From Rhizobium croatiense (lineage in GTDB: Bacteria > Pseudomonadota > Alphaproteobacteria > Rhizobiales > Rhizobiaceae), in the NCBI RefSeq assembly GCF_019793465.1, contig NZ_JAILYJ010000012.1, positions 1 to 64,000 on the forward strand: DNA of 64,000 nucleotides. The letters run 5' to 3'. The notes beneath the pieces are model-generated. The model ran no database searches and was not told where the DNA came from. It worked only from the letters and a program-made list of their open reading frames with translations. Position 1 is the first letter of the stretch, and each line of letters opens with the position of its first letter. A program made the translations under genes and the position numbers. Below, piece after piece: positions 24,063 through 32,734 of the stretch.

Positions 24063-25604
24063 TCAGGCACTCCTGGCAAGGGCATAGGGCGGTGTTGCGC
24101 GGGCGATCTCCAACGCCTGGGAAAGGTGCATCCGGCGGCGTTGCGCATCGGCGAGCTTCAGCGGAAAATCGGTGCGGGCATGGGCGCCGCGCGATTCCAT
24201 CCGCAGGCCGGCAAAGACGGCGATCAACAGCGCGACGATGGCCGGATCGGCGGCAGGGCCGTCACTTTCGGCAAGCGGCAGCAGGGCGGCGGTCGCGTCC
24301 TGCACGGCACCCCGATTGCGCAGCACGCCGAGATGGCGCGAGACGATCGGCCGGACAAGCGATGCGTCGGGCGACGCCGGCAGCCTTTCGGATTGGAAGG
24401 GACTGCCGGTGGGTGCCGGCATGCCCGCTATGTCGCGCGCCGCCCGCATGCCCATCACCGCCGCCTCCAGCAGCGAGTTGCTGGCCAGCCGGTTTGCGCC
24501 GTGCAGGCCGGTCGAGGCGGCCTCCCCGGTAACCCAGAGGCCGGGAACGGAGCTGCGGCCATTGGCATCGGTCGCGACCCCGCCCATGTGGTAGTGAACG
24601 GCCGGGCGCACCGGAATGAAGTCTTTCGCCGGATCGATTCCGGCTTCACCGCAAAGAGCTGCGATAACAGGGAAGCGTGTGGCAAACCGACTGCCGAGCG
24701 CGTCGCGAGCGTCGAGGAAGACCTTGCCGCCGCGGGCGATCTCGGCGCTGATGGCGCGCGCCACCACATCGCGCGGCGCAAGCTCGGCGCCCGGGATGCG
24801 GGCCATGAACCGCTCGCCGCGTTCGTTGACGAGCAGGGCCCCCTCACCGCGCACCGCCTCGCTGACCAGCGCTAAGGGCCTGCGGCGGGAATCGAGCGCC
24901 GTCGGATGGAACTGGACGAATTCCATGTCGGCGAGATCGGCACCTGCGCGTGCCGCGAGCGCGATCCCCTGGCCGAAATTGCCGAGCGGATTGGTAGTCG
25001 CATCATAAAGACCGCCGATGCCGCCGGTGGCGAGCACCACCTTTCCGGTCGGCAGGATGGCGGCTCCATCCGCGGTCGCGCAGAGCAGGCCGGCGACCTC
25101 GTCGCCGTCCATCAGAATCCGCCGCGCTTCGAAGCCTTCGCGCACGGATATGGCGGGCGTCTGCGCCACGGCCCGCACCAATGCCGCGATGATCGCCGCA
25201 CCCGATCCGTCGCCTTCGGCATGGACGATGCGGCGGCGATTATGGGCGGCCTCCAGTCCGAGCGAGAATTCTCCCGCCGCATTGCGGTCGAAGCGCGCGC
25301 CGGCCTGTTCCAGCGCTGCAATTGCCGCCGGCGCCTCGGCAATGATGCCGGCCGCGACGGTCCGATCGCAGAGCCCGTCGCCGGCCGCAAGCGTATCGGC
25401 CAGATGCAGCGCCGCACTGTCGTCGGCGCCGATGCTGGCGGCAATGCCACCCTGCGCCCAGGCGCTCGAGGTCTGTGTGCCGAGGGCGGCGCGGGTGACG
25501 ATGACGGAGGGGTCCGGCGCCAGCGTCAGTGCGGTCATCAGCCCGGCCAGGCCGCTGCCGACGATGACGGTGCGCCCGGCAAGATGATCGAGACGTTCGC
25601 TCAT
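24063..25604 (-). CDS. nadB: L-aspartate oxidase
   Basis: 513 residues, FAD flavoprotein oxidising L-aspartate to iminoaspartate for quinolinate synthesis. N-terminal dinucleotide motif VIVGSGLAGLMTALTLA, then the family blocks SSAWAQGGIAASIGADDS, EAAHNRRRIVHAEGDGSG, VLATGGIGGLYDATTNPLGN, MEFVQFHPTAL, YHMGGVATDANGRSSVPGL and GEAASTGLHGANRLASNSLL. Slightly short against E. coli NadB (540). It overlaps nadA by four bases and abuts nadC. Confidence 0.95.
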   Translation of the reverse strand: MSERLDHLAGRTVIVGSGLAGLMTALTLAPDPSVIVTRAALGTQTSSAWAQGGIAASIGADDSAALHLADTLAAGDGLCDRTVAAGIIAEAPAAIAALEQAGARFDRNAAGEFSLGLEAAHNRRRIVHAEGDGSGAAIIAALVRAVAQTPAISVREGFEARRILMDGDEVAGLLCATADGAAILPTGKVVLATGGIGGLYDATTNPLGNFGQGIALAARAGADLADMEFVQFHPTALDSRRRPLALVSEAVRGEGALLVNERGERFMARIPGAELAPRDVVARAISAEIARGGKVFLDARDALGSRFATRFPVIAALCGEAGIDPAKDFIPVRPAVHYHMGGVATDANGRSSVPGLWVTGEAASTGLHGANRLASNSLLEAAVMGMRAARDIAGMPAPTGSPFQSERLPASPDASLVRPIVSRHLGVLRNRGAVQDATAALLPLAESDGPAADPAIVALLIAVFAGLRMESRGAHARTDFPLKLADAQRRRMHLSQALEIARATPPYALARSA

Positions 25605-26572
25605 ATCGCCAGCATCCTTTCGACGGCGCGCCGCGCCGCTGCGGCGATGGCCGGATCGACCGTCACTTCATGGCGGTTTTCCTCAAGCGCGGCGCGGATA
25701 TTGGCGAGGGTGATGCGCTTCATATGCGGGCAGAGATTGCAGGGACGAATGAACTCGACGTCGGGATGGTGCACGGCGACGTTGTCGCTCATCGAGCATT
25801 CGGTCAGCAGCACCACACGCGCCGGCTTCTGCCTGCCGACATAATCCGACATCACGGCGGTGGAGCCGGCGAAATCGGCCTCGGCCACGACGTCGGGCGG
25901 GCACTCCGGATGGGCGAGCACCGTCACGCCGGGATGGTTTTCGCGCAGCTGGCGGACATCGTCGGCGGTGAAAAGTTCGTGCACTTCGCAATGGCCGTGC
26001 CAGGCGATGATCTCGACATCGGTCTCGCGGGCGACATTGCGCGCCAGATATTCATCCGGGATCATCAGCACCTTCGGCACGCCGAGCGATTCCACCACCT
26101 GTTTGGCATTGCCCGAGGTGCAGCAGATATCGGAGGCGGCCTTCACCGCGGCCGAGGTGTTGACATAGGTGACGACGGGCACGCCGGGATGGGCCTGGCG
26201 CAACAGCGCGATATCCTCCGGTGTGATCGAATCCGCCAGCGAGCAGCCGGCGCCGAGATCCGGGATCAGAACGGTTTTCTCAGGGTTCAACAGCTTGGCG
26301 GTCTCGGCCATGAAGTGCACGCCGGCGAGCACGATCACGTCGGCATCGACCTCGATCGCCTTGCGGGCGAGCGCCAGGCTGTCGCCGACGATATCGGCCA
26401 CGCCGTGAAAGATCTCCGGCGTCTGGTAATTATGCGCGAGAATGACGGCGTTGCGGCGGCGCTTGAGCGCGAGGATGGCGTCGACATCATTTTCGAACGT
26501 TATCCATTCGGCTTTGGGAATGACGCGGCTGACGCGCTCATAGAGCGAGGATGCGGAAACAGGATGATTCAT
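25601..26572 (-). CDS. nadA: Quinolinate synthase
   Basis: 323 residues. Condenses iminoaspartate with dihydroxyacetone phosphate using a [4Fe-4S] cluster. Cysteine-bearing segments expected as cluster ligands are visible in GAGCSLADS, ICCTSGNAKQ and RPCNLCPHMKRITL; other marks are ILAHNYQTPEI, DSLALARKA and ECSMSDNVA. First gene of the nadA-B-C operon; two NadQ-type operators lie in the 69 bases between it and nadQ, so it is probably repressed when NAD is plentiful. Confidence 0.95.
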   Translation of the reverse strand: MNHPVSASSLYERVSRVIPKAEWITFENDVDAILALKRRRNAVILAHNYQTPEIFHGVADIVGDSLALARKAIEVDADVIVLAGVHFMAETAKLLNPEKTVLIPDLGAGCSLADSITPEDIALLRQAHPGVPVVTYVNTSAAVKAASDICCTSGNAKQVVESLGVPKVLMIPDEYLARNVARETDVEIIAWHGHCEVHELFTADDVRQLRENHPGVTVLAHPECPPDVVAEADFAGSTAVMSDYVGRQKPARVVLLTECSMSDNVAVHHPDVEFIRPCNLCPHMKRITLANIRAALEENRHEVTVDPAIAAAARRAVERMLAI

Positions 26573-26586
26573 GGCCGGCTCCTATT

Positions 26587-26605
26587 TATGCTCTATTTGA
26601 GCATA
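26587..26605. promoter_or_regulatory. NadQ operator 1 in front of nadA
   Basis: TATGCTC (26587-26593), five bases TATTT, GAGCATA (26599-26605): a perfect palindrome 14 bases upstream of the nadA start. Site 2 has the same arms and spacer, which argues for a real regulator site, most simply NadQ from the adjacent gene. Confidence 0.75.
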
Positions 26606-26619
26606 TCACGGGCAAAGAG

Positions 26620-26640
26620 ATATTCTCGTTCTGAGCATAT
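26620..26640. promoter_or_regulatory. NadQ operator 2 in front of nadA
   Basis: ATATTCTC (26620-26627), five bases GTTCT, GAGCATAT (26633-26640): the same palindrome as site 1 with one mismatch. Centres of the two sites are 34 bases apart, about three helical turns, so dimers could sit on one face of the DNA. Confidence 0.7.
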
Positions 26641-26641
26641 G

Positions 26642-27571
26642 TCAATTGCGGGAGAGCGGTAATTTCGTTCCGGCGAGCGCCCGTTCCTCGAGCACGGTGT
26701 GGCGGAAGCGGAAAAGCTTGGCCGGCCGGCCGCCGGTTTCGCTTTCCGTGCCGCCGGTCTCCTCGACCAGTTCCTGCTGTTCGATCAGGCGGCGAAAATT
26801 CTGCTTGTGCAATGTCAGGCCGGCGAGCGCCTCGATGGTGCGCTGCAGCCGCAGGAGCGTGAAACTCTCCGGCATCAGCTCGAAGACGACGGGGCGGTAT
26901 TTGATCTTGGCGCGCAGCCTGGCGATCCCGGTCGCGAGAATGCGGCGGTGATCGGCAAACATCGCCCGGCCGAGATTGGCTTCCCCAGCACATCCGGCTT
27001 CGGCCACGAGTCCGGCTTCATAGAGCAGTTCGTAGCGTTGCAGCGCCAGATCCTCGTTCCAGCCGCCGCCATCGAGGCCGAAGGTGAAATCGGCGCGGCG
27101 ATGGCGGTGGTCACGCCGGGCCGGATCGGCATCCGCCCAGCTCTTCAGACGCGTCATGATTTCGCCGAGCACGGCCGGGCGGCCCTGCCGATGGTCTTCC
27201 CAGGGAAAATAGTCGTACCAGCCGTGCCATCCCGGCCGGCCGGCGCCCGACTGCTCGTTGACGAGGCCGAGATAGCTGATCGAAATCGTCCGCCCGCCCG
27301 GGATGTCGTTGTTCCGGTCGCGGTCGGCGAAGGTATAGAGCTGCTCGAGATAGCCGACTGGGTGCTCCGTCTGTTCCTGGATCCATTCGCGCAGGCCTGA
27401 TTGCAGGGTGCGATGGCCCATTTCGAAGGGACCTGACGGCAGCGCGCCGCCGGAACGGATGGTCATCACGCGCGGTTCATCCCCCGTCACTGCGACGAGC
27501 ACCGCAATCAGTTCCGCATGCGCAAAGCCGATCGTCACAGGGGGCCGAATACTCCGTTCCGAATGGGTCAT
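26642..27571 (-). CDS. nadQ: NAD biosynthesis regulator NadQ (Nudix-like domain plus winged helix)
   Basis: 309 residues from ATG 27571 (MTHSERSIRPPVTIGFAHAE). The N-terminal two thirds is a Nudix-like effector domain (VLVAVTGDEPRVMTIRSG, LYTFADRDRN, ISYLGLV) without an obvious intact catalytic Nudix box; the C-terminal part is a winged helix (LQRTIEALAGLTLHKQNFRRLIEQQELVEE, RPAKLFRFRH). This layout is NadQ/COG4111, which represses nadABC in alphaproteobacteria. It is directly upstream of nadA, same strand, with the two operators between. A longer frame reaches into the upstream repeat and is not credible. Confidence 0.88.
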   Translation of the reverse strand: MTHSERSIRPPVTIGFAHAELIAVLVAVTGDEPRVMTIRSGGALPSGPFEMGHRTLQSGLREWIQEQTEHPVGYLEQLYTFADRDRNNDIPGGRTISISYLGLVNEQSGAGRPGWHGWYDYFPWEDHRQGRPAVLGEIMTRLKSWADADPARRDHRHRRADFTFGLDGGGWNEDLALQRYELLYEAGLVAEAGCAGEANLGRAMFADHRRILATGIARLRAKIKYRPVVFELMPESFTLLRLQRTIEALAGLTLHKQNFRRLIEQQELVEETGGTESETGGRPAKLFRFRHTVLEERALAGTKLPLSRN

Positions 27572-27651
27572 TCCTGACACAGGCGGGAGCGGAAGCCAAT
27601 GGAGCGGAAGCCACTTCGCGGGCCTTCCACATCTCTCTGTCTCTCGTGAAG

Positions 27652-27901
27652 ATGCCTTTCGCTTGCGCTCAAGGCGTTCGTCGCGGGCGCTCCTCACCCC
27701 CTCATCTGCCCTACGGGCATCTTCTCCCCGCTGGGGGAGAAGGGGGAGCAAGATGCAAGCTTCGTTTTCTACAAGCGAACCTTTTAGGAGGGCGAGACGC
27801 TGCCACATCCCCCTTCTCCCCAGCGGGGGAGAAGATGCCGGCAGGCTAGATGAGGGGGTGAGCGACGCCAGGAGCGAATGCGCTGAGCGCAAGCGAAGTC
27901 A
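27652..27901. repeat. RIME-like intergenic inverted repeat
   Basis: Fills most of the 341-base gap 27572-27912. CTTCTCCCCGCTGGGGGAGA near 27720-27740 and CTTCTCCCCAGCGGGGGAGA near 27812-27833 are each hairpins and mirror one another; outside them ACCCCCTCATCT pairs with AGATGAGGGGGT and CGCTTGCGCT with AGCGCAAGCG. The composition (paired CTTCTCCCC hairpins flanked by a long inverted repeat) is that of rhizobial intergenic mosaic elements. Confidence 0.75.
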
Positions 27902-27912
27902 AGAACAGACGC

Positions 27913-28728
27913 TCAGCCATTCCCCGTCTCGCTCGCCAGCCGATCCAGGAAGACCTTCAGCTCCGCTTCCTCGATGCCGACGAGATGGCGCTTTTCCGGG
28001 TAGGCGCCGGTTCGGACATCGTCGGCGAATTCGGTGAAGGCGGCGATGCGTTCGCGCTGCAGCCGGTCGTGTTCGGTGGCGAAGCTGCGGTAGACCTTGG
28101 CATGGCGGGGATAGTGGTCGCGGTTGGCGCCGAGCACGTCGTCGGCGAAGAGATATTGGGCGTCGCAGCCGCTGCCGGCCCCCATCGAGATCATCAGCAT
28201 CGAAGTATTGCTGCTGATGGCGGCAGCGACATCGCCCGGCACGACTTCGATTTCGGCAGCGAAGGCGCCGGCCTCCTCCAGCGCCTTGGTCTGCCGCCAG
28301 ATTTCGGCCGCACTCGCCGCCGTCTTGCCGACGGCGCGGAAGCCGCCGGTCCAGGTCGCCTTCGACGGGATCAGCCCGAGATGGCCGCAGACGGGAATGC
28401 CCTCATCGCGCAGGCGCCGGACGATCTGCAGGCTGGCGGCACAATAGACCGCGTCGCCGCCGGCCTTCAACGCCGCGAAGGCGGCGCGCAGATAGTCTTC
28501 GGCCGAAACATGCTCGCCATATTCGAGCCCCGGAATGGCAAAGGGCGTGGGCGCGATCTCGCGAAAGACCGGACCGAGCAGCGACGGCGGCAGAGAGACG
28601 ATGTCGATCCCCGCCTTTTCGGCCGCTTCCGCCTCTTCCAGCGAGGTGACGCGCAGCATGGTCAGCTGGCGCTTGCCTTTTTCCGAAAGCAGATCGGCGA
28701 CGGTTGCACGCTTATGTTTTTTCATCAT
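27913..28728 (-). CDS. Divergent PanB-like (ketopantoate hydroxymethyltransferase family) protein
   Basis: 271 residues counted from ATG 28728; the next ATG (28725) is better spaced from AAGGA. PanB-family TIM barrel shown by VCGHLGLIPS, the EIEVVP segment and SMGAGSGCDAQYLFADDVLG near the C-terminal half. However, the GDSLGM loop and the two other acidic segments that give PanB its metal ligands are replaced (SLPPSLLG; FAIPGLEYG; GGDAVYCAA). So genuine ketopantoate synthesis is doubtful. It is the last gene of an operon with a Rieske ferredoxin, its reductase and a desaturase-like oxygenase, 26 bases after the reductase gene. Confidence 0.72.
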   Translation of the reverse strand: MMKKHKRATVADLLSEKGKRQLTMLRVTSLEEAEAAEKAGIDIVSLPPSLLGPVFREIAPTPFAIPGLEYGEHVSAEDYLRAAFAALKAGGDAVYCAASLQIVRRLRDEGIPVCGHLGLIPSKATWTGGFRAVGKTAASAAEIWRQTKALEEAGAFAAEIEVVPGDVAAAISSNTSMLMISMGAGSGCDAQYLFADDVLGANRDHYPRHAKVYRSFATEHDRLQRERIAAFTEFADDVRTGAYPEKRHLVGIEEAELKVFLDRLASETGNG

Positions 28729-28754
28729 CAATTCCTTTGAAAATGTCGGACGGC

Positions 28755-29978
28755 TCAGGCGGCCAGAAGGGATTTCAGCTTGACGTCGGCGGCTGTCAGC
28801 GCCGACGGGGCGGGGTGGGCGCGTGCGGCGATCAGCATTTCCGCGAGCCTGATATCGCGCGCCACCGTATTGCCCGGGCCGATGCCGCTGGCGGCGATCA
28901 GCCGTCCGTCGGCGTCGACATGGAAAAGAATGAAGGCGCCGGTGCCGAGGTCGCGGCGGTAATGCGTGGCCGCCCCTTCGGCAAGGCCAGCAATCTGCAG
29001 CGTCATGTCGTATTGATCCGACCAGAACCACGGCACCGATGAAACGGCTTCGTCGAGGCCGAGCATGTTGGCCGCGGCCAATGTGCCCTGCTCCTGGGCA
29101 CTCCGCCAGGATTCGAGCCGCACCCGCCGGTCGCCATAGATCGGCAGCGGAAAGGAGCAGCAGTCGCCGGCCGCAAAAACGTCAGGTGCCGAGGTCCGAA
29201 GGCAGGTGTCGACGGCAATGCCGTTTTCGATCGTCAGCCCGGCCCTTTGCGCGATCTCGACATTCGGCCGCGCGCCGATGCCGACGAGAGCAAGATCGGC
29301 TTCGATCACCTCGCCGCTCGACAATCGGATGCGGGCTTTCCCGCTTTCCGCCGTCAGCGCCTCGATGGAAACGCCGCAGCGGATATCGACGCCTTCGGCG
29401 CGGTGGCGCTCGGTGAGCAGATGAGCGATCTCCTCCGGCACGCCGCGCTTCAGCACCCGTTCCAGCCCCTCGATGACGGTGACCTTGGCGCCGAGGAGGC
29501 GCGCCGTCGCCGCAAGCTCCAGGCCGATGAAGCCGCCGCCGATGATGGCGATATGCCGTCCTGGTTTCATGGCCTCGCGCAGCGCCGCCGCATCGTCATG
29601 GGTCCGAAGCGCGCGGATATGCGGACTGTCTTCCGGGGCGCCGGGGAACGATCGCGCGGCTGCGCCCGTCGCCAGCAGCAGCTTGTCGTAGAGAAGCGCA
29701 GTGCCATTCGAAAGCGTGACGGTCCTGGAGGCGGGATCGAAGTCCGTAGCTTCCAGGCCGGTCAGGAGCCGGATGCGGTTTTCGGCGTATTTTTCCGCCG
29801 CAACGATGAATTTCGGATCGCTCGCATCGGACCCCGCCTTCGAAAGAGGCGGCCGCTCATAGGGGGGCAGCGGTTCGGCTCCGACAAGCGTTATTTCGCC
29901 GTCAAAACCCTTTTCCCGCAAGGCGAAGGCGGCGCGGGCACCGCATTCGCCCGCACCGAGGATGACGAAATGAGCCAC
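28755..29978 (-). CDS. FAD-dependent ferredoxin reductase (MocF-like)
   Basis: 407 residues of the oxygenase-coupled NADH-ferredoxin reductase family: N-terminal FAD motif GAGECGARAAFALREKGFDG, EPLPPYERPPLSK, LLLATGAAARSF, second dinucleotide motif IIGGGFIGLELAATARLLGA, GIGARPNVEIAQRAGL and VFAAGDCCSFPL. It passes electrons from NAD(P)H to the Rieske ferredoxin encoded ten bases upstream. The trio desaturase-ferredoxin-reductase parallels MocD-MocE-MocF of rhizopine demethylation. Confidence 0.88.
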   Translation of the reverse strand: MAHFVILGAGECGARAAFALREKGFDGEITLVGAEPLPPYERPPLSKAGSDASDPKFIVAAEKYAENRIRLLTGLEATDFDPASRTVTLSNGTALLYDKLLLATGAAARSFPGAPEDSPHIRALRTHDDAAALREAMKPGRHIAIIGGGFIGLELAATARLLGAKVTVIEGLERVLKRGVPEEIAHLLTERHRAEGVDIRCGVSIEALTAESGKARIRLSSGEVIEADLALVGIGARPNVEIAQRAGLTIENGIAVDTCLRTSAPDVFAAGDCCSFPLPIYGDRRVRLESWRSAQEQGTLAAANMLGLDEAVSSVPWFWSDQYDMTLQIAGLAEGAATHYRRDLGTGAFILFHVDADGRLIAASGIGPGNTVARDIRLAEMLIAARAHPAPSALTAADVKLKSLLAA

Positions 29979-29988
29979 GTCGGCCTCC

Positions 29989-30303
29989 TTATACAGCGAT
30001 GAAGACGGTGTCGCCTTCGACCTTGACCGGATAGGTCTTCAGATTGACGCAGACCGGGGCGCCCTTGGCTTCGCCGGTCTTGTAGTTGAAGCGGCCGTTA
30101 TGTTTCGGACATTCGATGATCTCATCCATGACAAGCCCGTCGGCGAGATGGATATGTTCATGCGTGCAGAGCCCGTCGGTCGCGAAGAACTCGTCGTCGG
30201 GGCTGCGGTAGACCGCGAAGGTGCGCCCGCCATGATCGAAGCGGATGACATCCTCTTCGTCGATCTCGTCCTTGCCGCAGACTTCGATCCAGTTTCCGCT
30301 CAT
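29989..30303 (-). CDS. Rieske [2Fe-2S] ferredoxin (MocE-like)
   Basis: 104 residues, a free Rieske ferredoxin. Cluster ligands are CTHEH (about residues 46-50) and CPKHNGRF (about 65-72). Carries electrons from the reductase to the membrane oxygenase encoded next to it. MocE of the rhizopine system has the same size and position. Spacing to both neighbours is 10-22 bases, so all three are surely one operon. Confidence 0.9.
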   Translation of the reverse strand: MSGNWIEVCGKDEIDEEDVIRFDHGGRTFAVYRSPDDEFFATDGLCTHEHIHLADGLVMDEIIECPKHNGRFNYKTGEAKGAPVCVNLKTYPVKVEGDTVFIAV

Positions 30304-30325
30304 CTTTGTCCTCCTCGATTTTCGA

Positions 30326-31414
30326 TTATTGTGCCGCCGGCGCCAGCTCGTTGTGGAATTCCTCGCGATAGGGCCGCGCGGTGGCCGGCAGTTCCCGCCT
30401 CAGGAAATAATCCTCGTTGCGAAGCTGGCGCAGGAAGGCCGGGATCATCTCGCGATAGCCGGAGAGGATCGACGGGTTCGGCGCCGGCAGGTCGTGCTTG
30501 ATCATCGCGTGCAGCTTCGGCAGCGCGTGGTAGGGCACCATCGGGAACATGTGATGTTCGACGTGGTAATTCATGTTCCAGTAGATGAAACGGCTGATGG
30601 GGTTCATATAGACGGTACGGCTGTTCAGCCGGTGATCGATGACGTTGTCGGCAAGCCCGCCATGCTGCAGGAGCCCGGTCAGCACATGGTGCCAGGCACC
30701 GTAGAGACGCGGCAGGCCGATCAGCATCAGCGGCAGGATGGAGCCCGTGGCGACCGCGACGGCGACGGTCGCAAGATAGATCGCCAGCCAGATGCGGGCG
30801 ATGCGGATCGCTTTGGGCTGTTCCATTTCGGGAATGAAGGTTTTCTCGGCCGCGCTGACGACACCGAAGGCGTTGCGCAGCATGTCGATCATCGCGTGCC
30901 AGACGTCGAGGATGCCGAAGAAATTGAGAACCAGCCGGAGGAGGTCCGGCGGCCGCATCACAGCGATTTCCGGATCGCGGCCGACGATGACGGTATCGGT
31001 GTGGTGGCGCGCATGGCTCCAGCGCCAGGTCACCGGATTGCGCATGATCATGAAGCAGGCGATCTGATAGACGGCGTCGTTCATCCAGCGCGTCTTGAAA
31101 GCGGTGCCGTGACCGCATTCGTGCCAGCGGCTGTCGGAGGCCGAGCCGTAGAGCACGCCATAGGCGAGGAAGAAGGGCACGGCGATCCACGAACCCCAGA
31201 AATAGATACCGAGCCCGGCAAGAACCGCCATGCTGCCGAGCCAGATGACCGTGTCACGGATACCAGGCGCATCGGAGCGCTGCATCAGCGCCTTCATCTC
31301 CTTGCGCGGAATATCGGTGTGGTACCATTGCGCTGCCGCCAGCCCCGTCTCGACGGCGGTGCGGCTGCTTTCGCCAAGCAGATCGTAGTCACGTTTTTTT
31401 GTCTGGGTCGCCAT
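30326..31414 (-). CDS. Membrane fatty-acid-desaturase-type oxygenase (MocD-like)
   Basis: 362 residues from ATG 31414 (MATQTKKRDYD), six bases after a GGAGG; another ATG lies one codon earlier. Three histidine boxes of the desaturase/AlkB di-iron family are present: HECGHGTAF, HARHH and NYHVEHHMFPMVPYH. Hydrophobic stretches VIWLGSMAVLAGLGIYFWGS and IYLATVAVAVATGSILPLML indicate several membrane passes. With the Rieske protein and reductase it resembles MocDEF, which demethylates the rhizopine 3-O-methyl-scyllo-inosamine. The true substrate is not provable; a fatty acid or other methyl ether is possible. Confidence 0.85.
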   Translation of the reverse strand: MATQTKKRDYDLLGESSRTAVETGLAAAQWYHTDIPRKEMKALMQRSDAPGIRDTVIWLGSMAVLAGLGIYFWGSWIAVPFFLAYGVLYGSASDSRWHECGHGTAFKTRWMNDAVYQIACFMIMRNPVTWRWSHARHHTDTVIVGRDPEIAVMRPPDLLRLVLNFFGILDVWHAMIDMLRNAFGVVSAAEKTFIPEMEQPKAIRIARIWLAIYLATVAVAVATGSILPLMLIGLPRLYGAWHHVLTGLLQHGGLADNVIDHRLNSRTVYMNPISRFIYWNMNYHVEHHMFPMVPYHALPKLHAMIKHDLPAPNPSILSGYREMIPAFLRQLRNEDYFLRRELPATARPYREEFHNELAPAAQ

Positions 31415-31478
31415 CATCTGCCTCCCGTTGCCCTTGCCGATCAGAATAGGTTGACTTTGGCGGGCCCTCAATGCAGGC

Positions 31479-31536
31479 TTGATACAATCTATCAAAAGCC
31501 ATCATAAATGGCTTGCATCCGTGATTGAATCTATCA
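31479..31536. promoter_or_regulatory. Cluster of operators between the Moc-like operon and lacI
   Basis: TTGATA-N5-TATCAA (31479-31495) is a perfect palindrome; AGCCAT-N5-ATGGCT (31497-31513) a second; TGATTGAATCTATCA (31522-31536) repeats the first loosely. The odd 5-base spacers and position in the 131-base divergent gap suit a LacI-type repressor acting on both directions. Confidence 0.7.
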
Positions 31537-31545
31537 GGAACATTT

Positions 31546-32574
31546 ATGCGCCGTCCCACCATCTCCGATCTCGCCCGCGCCTCGGGCGTCAGTGTTGCCA
31601 CCGTCGACCGGGTTCTAAACGGCCGCCACCGCGTGCGGGAGGAAACGGCGCGGCGCGTTTATGACGCGGCCCAGTCGATTGGCTACCATGCCGTCGGCCT
31701 CATCCGGCAACGTGTCTTCGAGGATCTGCCGCAATATAGGCTGGCCTTCCTGCTGCAGAAGCCGATGCAGCCCTTCTATCAGGCCTTCGCTCGCGAAATC
31801 GAAGCGGCGGCGCGCAACGTGACCACCGCCCGCCTGCAGATCCAGATCGATTATCCCTCAGCGGCTACCCCGGCCGCCATCATCGAGAAGATCAAAGGCT
31901 TTGCCGCCCGGAACCAGGCGGTTGCCGTCGTCGGGCCCGATTATCCCGCTGTGACGACGGCGGTCGAGGAGTTGAAGGAGCGGGGCATCCCGGTGTTCTC
32001 GGTGCTCTCTGATCTCGCCACGGGCGTGCGCGACGCCTATGTCGGCGTCAACAACCGCAAGGTCGGGCGAACCGCTGCTTGGACGATCGCCCGCACGGCG
32101 CACAAACCCGGCAAGGTCGCCTGTTTCGTCGGCAGTCACCGCTTTCACGGCCATGAACTCAGGGAGATCGGCTTCCGTTCCTATTTTCGCGAGAATGCGC
32201 CGGAATTCGATGTCGTCGACACGCTGATCAATCTCGAAACCGCCGAAATCACCCACGAGGTGACGCTGACGCTTCTGCAGAAGCATTCCGATCTCGTCGG
32301 CCTCTATGTCTGTGGCGGCGGCATGGAGGGGGCGATCTCGGCATTCCGCGAAGAGGGCGTCGGCGGCAGGGTCGCGCTGGTGGTCAACGAACTGACGCCG
32401 GACAGCAAGGCCGGGCTTGCCGACGATATCGTCACGATGGTGATCGCAACCCCCCTGCCCGCCCTTTGCAAGGAGCTGGTGTCGCTGATGCTCGGCGCCA
32501 TCGAGCGCGGCGAGGCCGCCATTCCCGGCCAGTCCTTCCTGCCGTTCGACATCTACATTTCAGAGAACATCTGA
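31546..32574 (+). CDS. LacI-family transcriptional regulator
   Basis: 342 residues from ATG 31546 (MRRPTISDLARASGVS) with AGGAA nine bases upstream; an in-frame TTG seven codons earlier overlaps the operator. HTH and hinge: ISDLARASGVSVATVDRVLN, RVREETARRVYDAA. The remainder is a periplasmic-binding-protein-like effector domain with VYVGVNNRKVGRTAAW-type and VGLYVCGGGMEGAISAF segments, sugar or polyol binding. Divergent from the oxygenase operon and upstream of an isomerase-like gene; it probably senses an inositol-like compound. Confidence 0.88.
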   Translation: MRRPTISDLARASGVSVATVDRVLNGRHRVREETARRVYDAAQSIGYHAVGLIRQRVFEDLPQYRLAFLLQKPMQPFYQAFAREIEAAARNVTTARLQIQIDYPSAATPAAIIEKIKGFAARNQAVAVVGPDYPAVTTAVEELKERGIPVFSVLSDLATGVRDAYVGVNNRKVGRTAAWTIARTAHKPGKVACFVGSHRFHGHELREIGFRSYFRENAPEFDVVDTLINLETAEITHEVTLTLLQKHSDLVGLYVCGGGMEGAISAFREEGVGGRVALVVNELTPDSKAGLADDIVTMVIATPLPALCKELVSLMLGAIERGEAAIPGQSFLPFDIYISENI

Positions 32575-32734
32575 GGAGTGATGGAATTCCATCATTACCC
32601 TCGAAATTCTTTCAGCAATGAAAGCCGGAGCAGGCGATGGCAGATGGATTGCCGCGCAAATTCCGATAGAGATTCGCACGCCCATTCACAGGATTGCTCC
32701 GCCGCGATGCGGAGACGAGGAGGATATATCCGTC

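Noticed and set aside
27572..27892. N-terminal extension of NadQ by 107 codons
   Set aside because: The extra residues are translated from the mosaic inverted repeat and show no similarity to the family.
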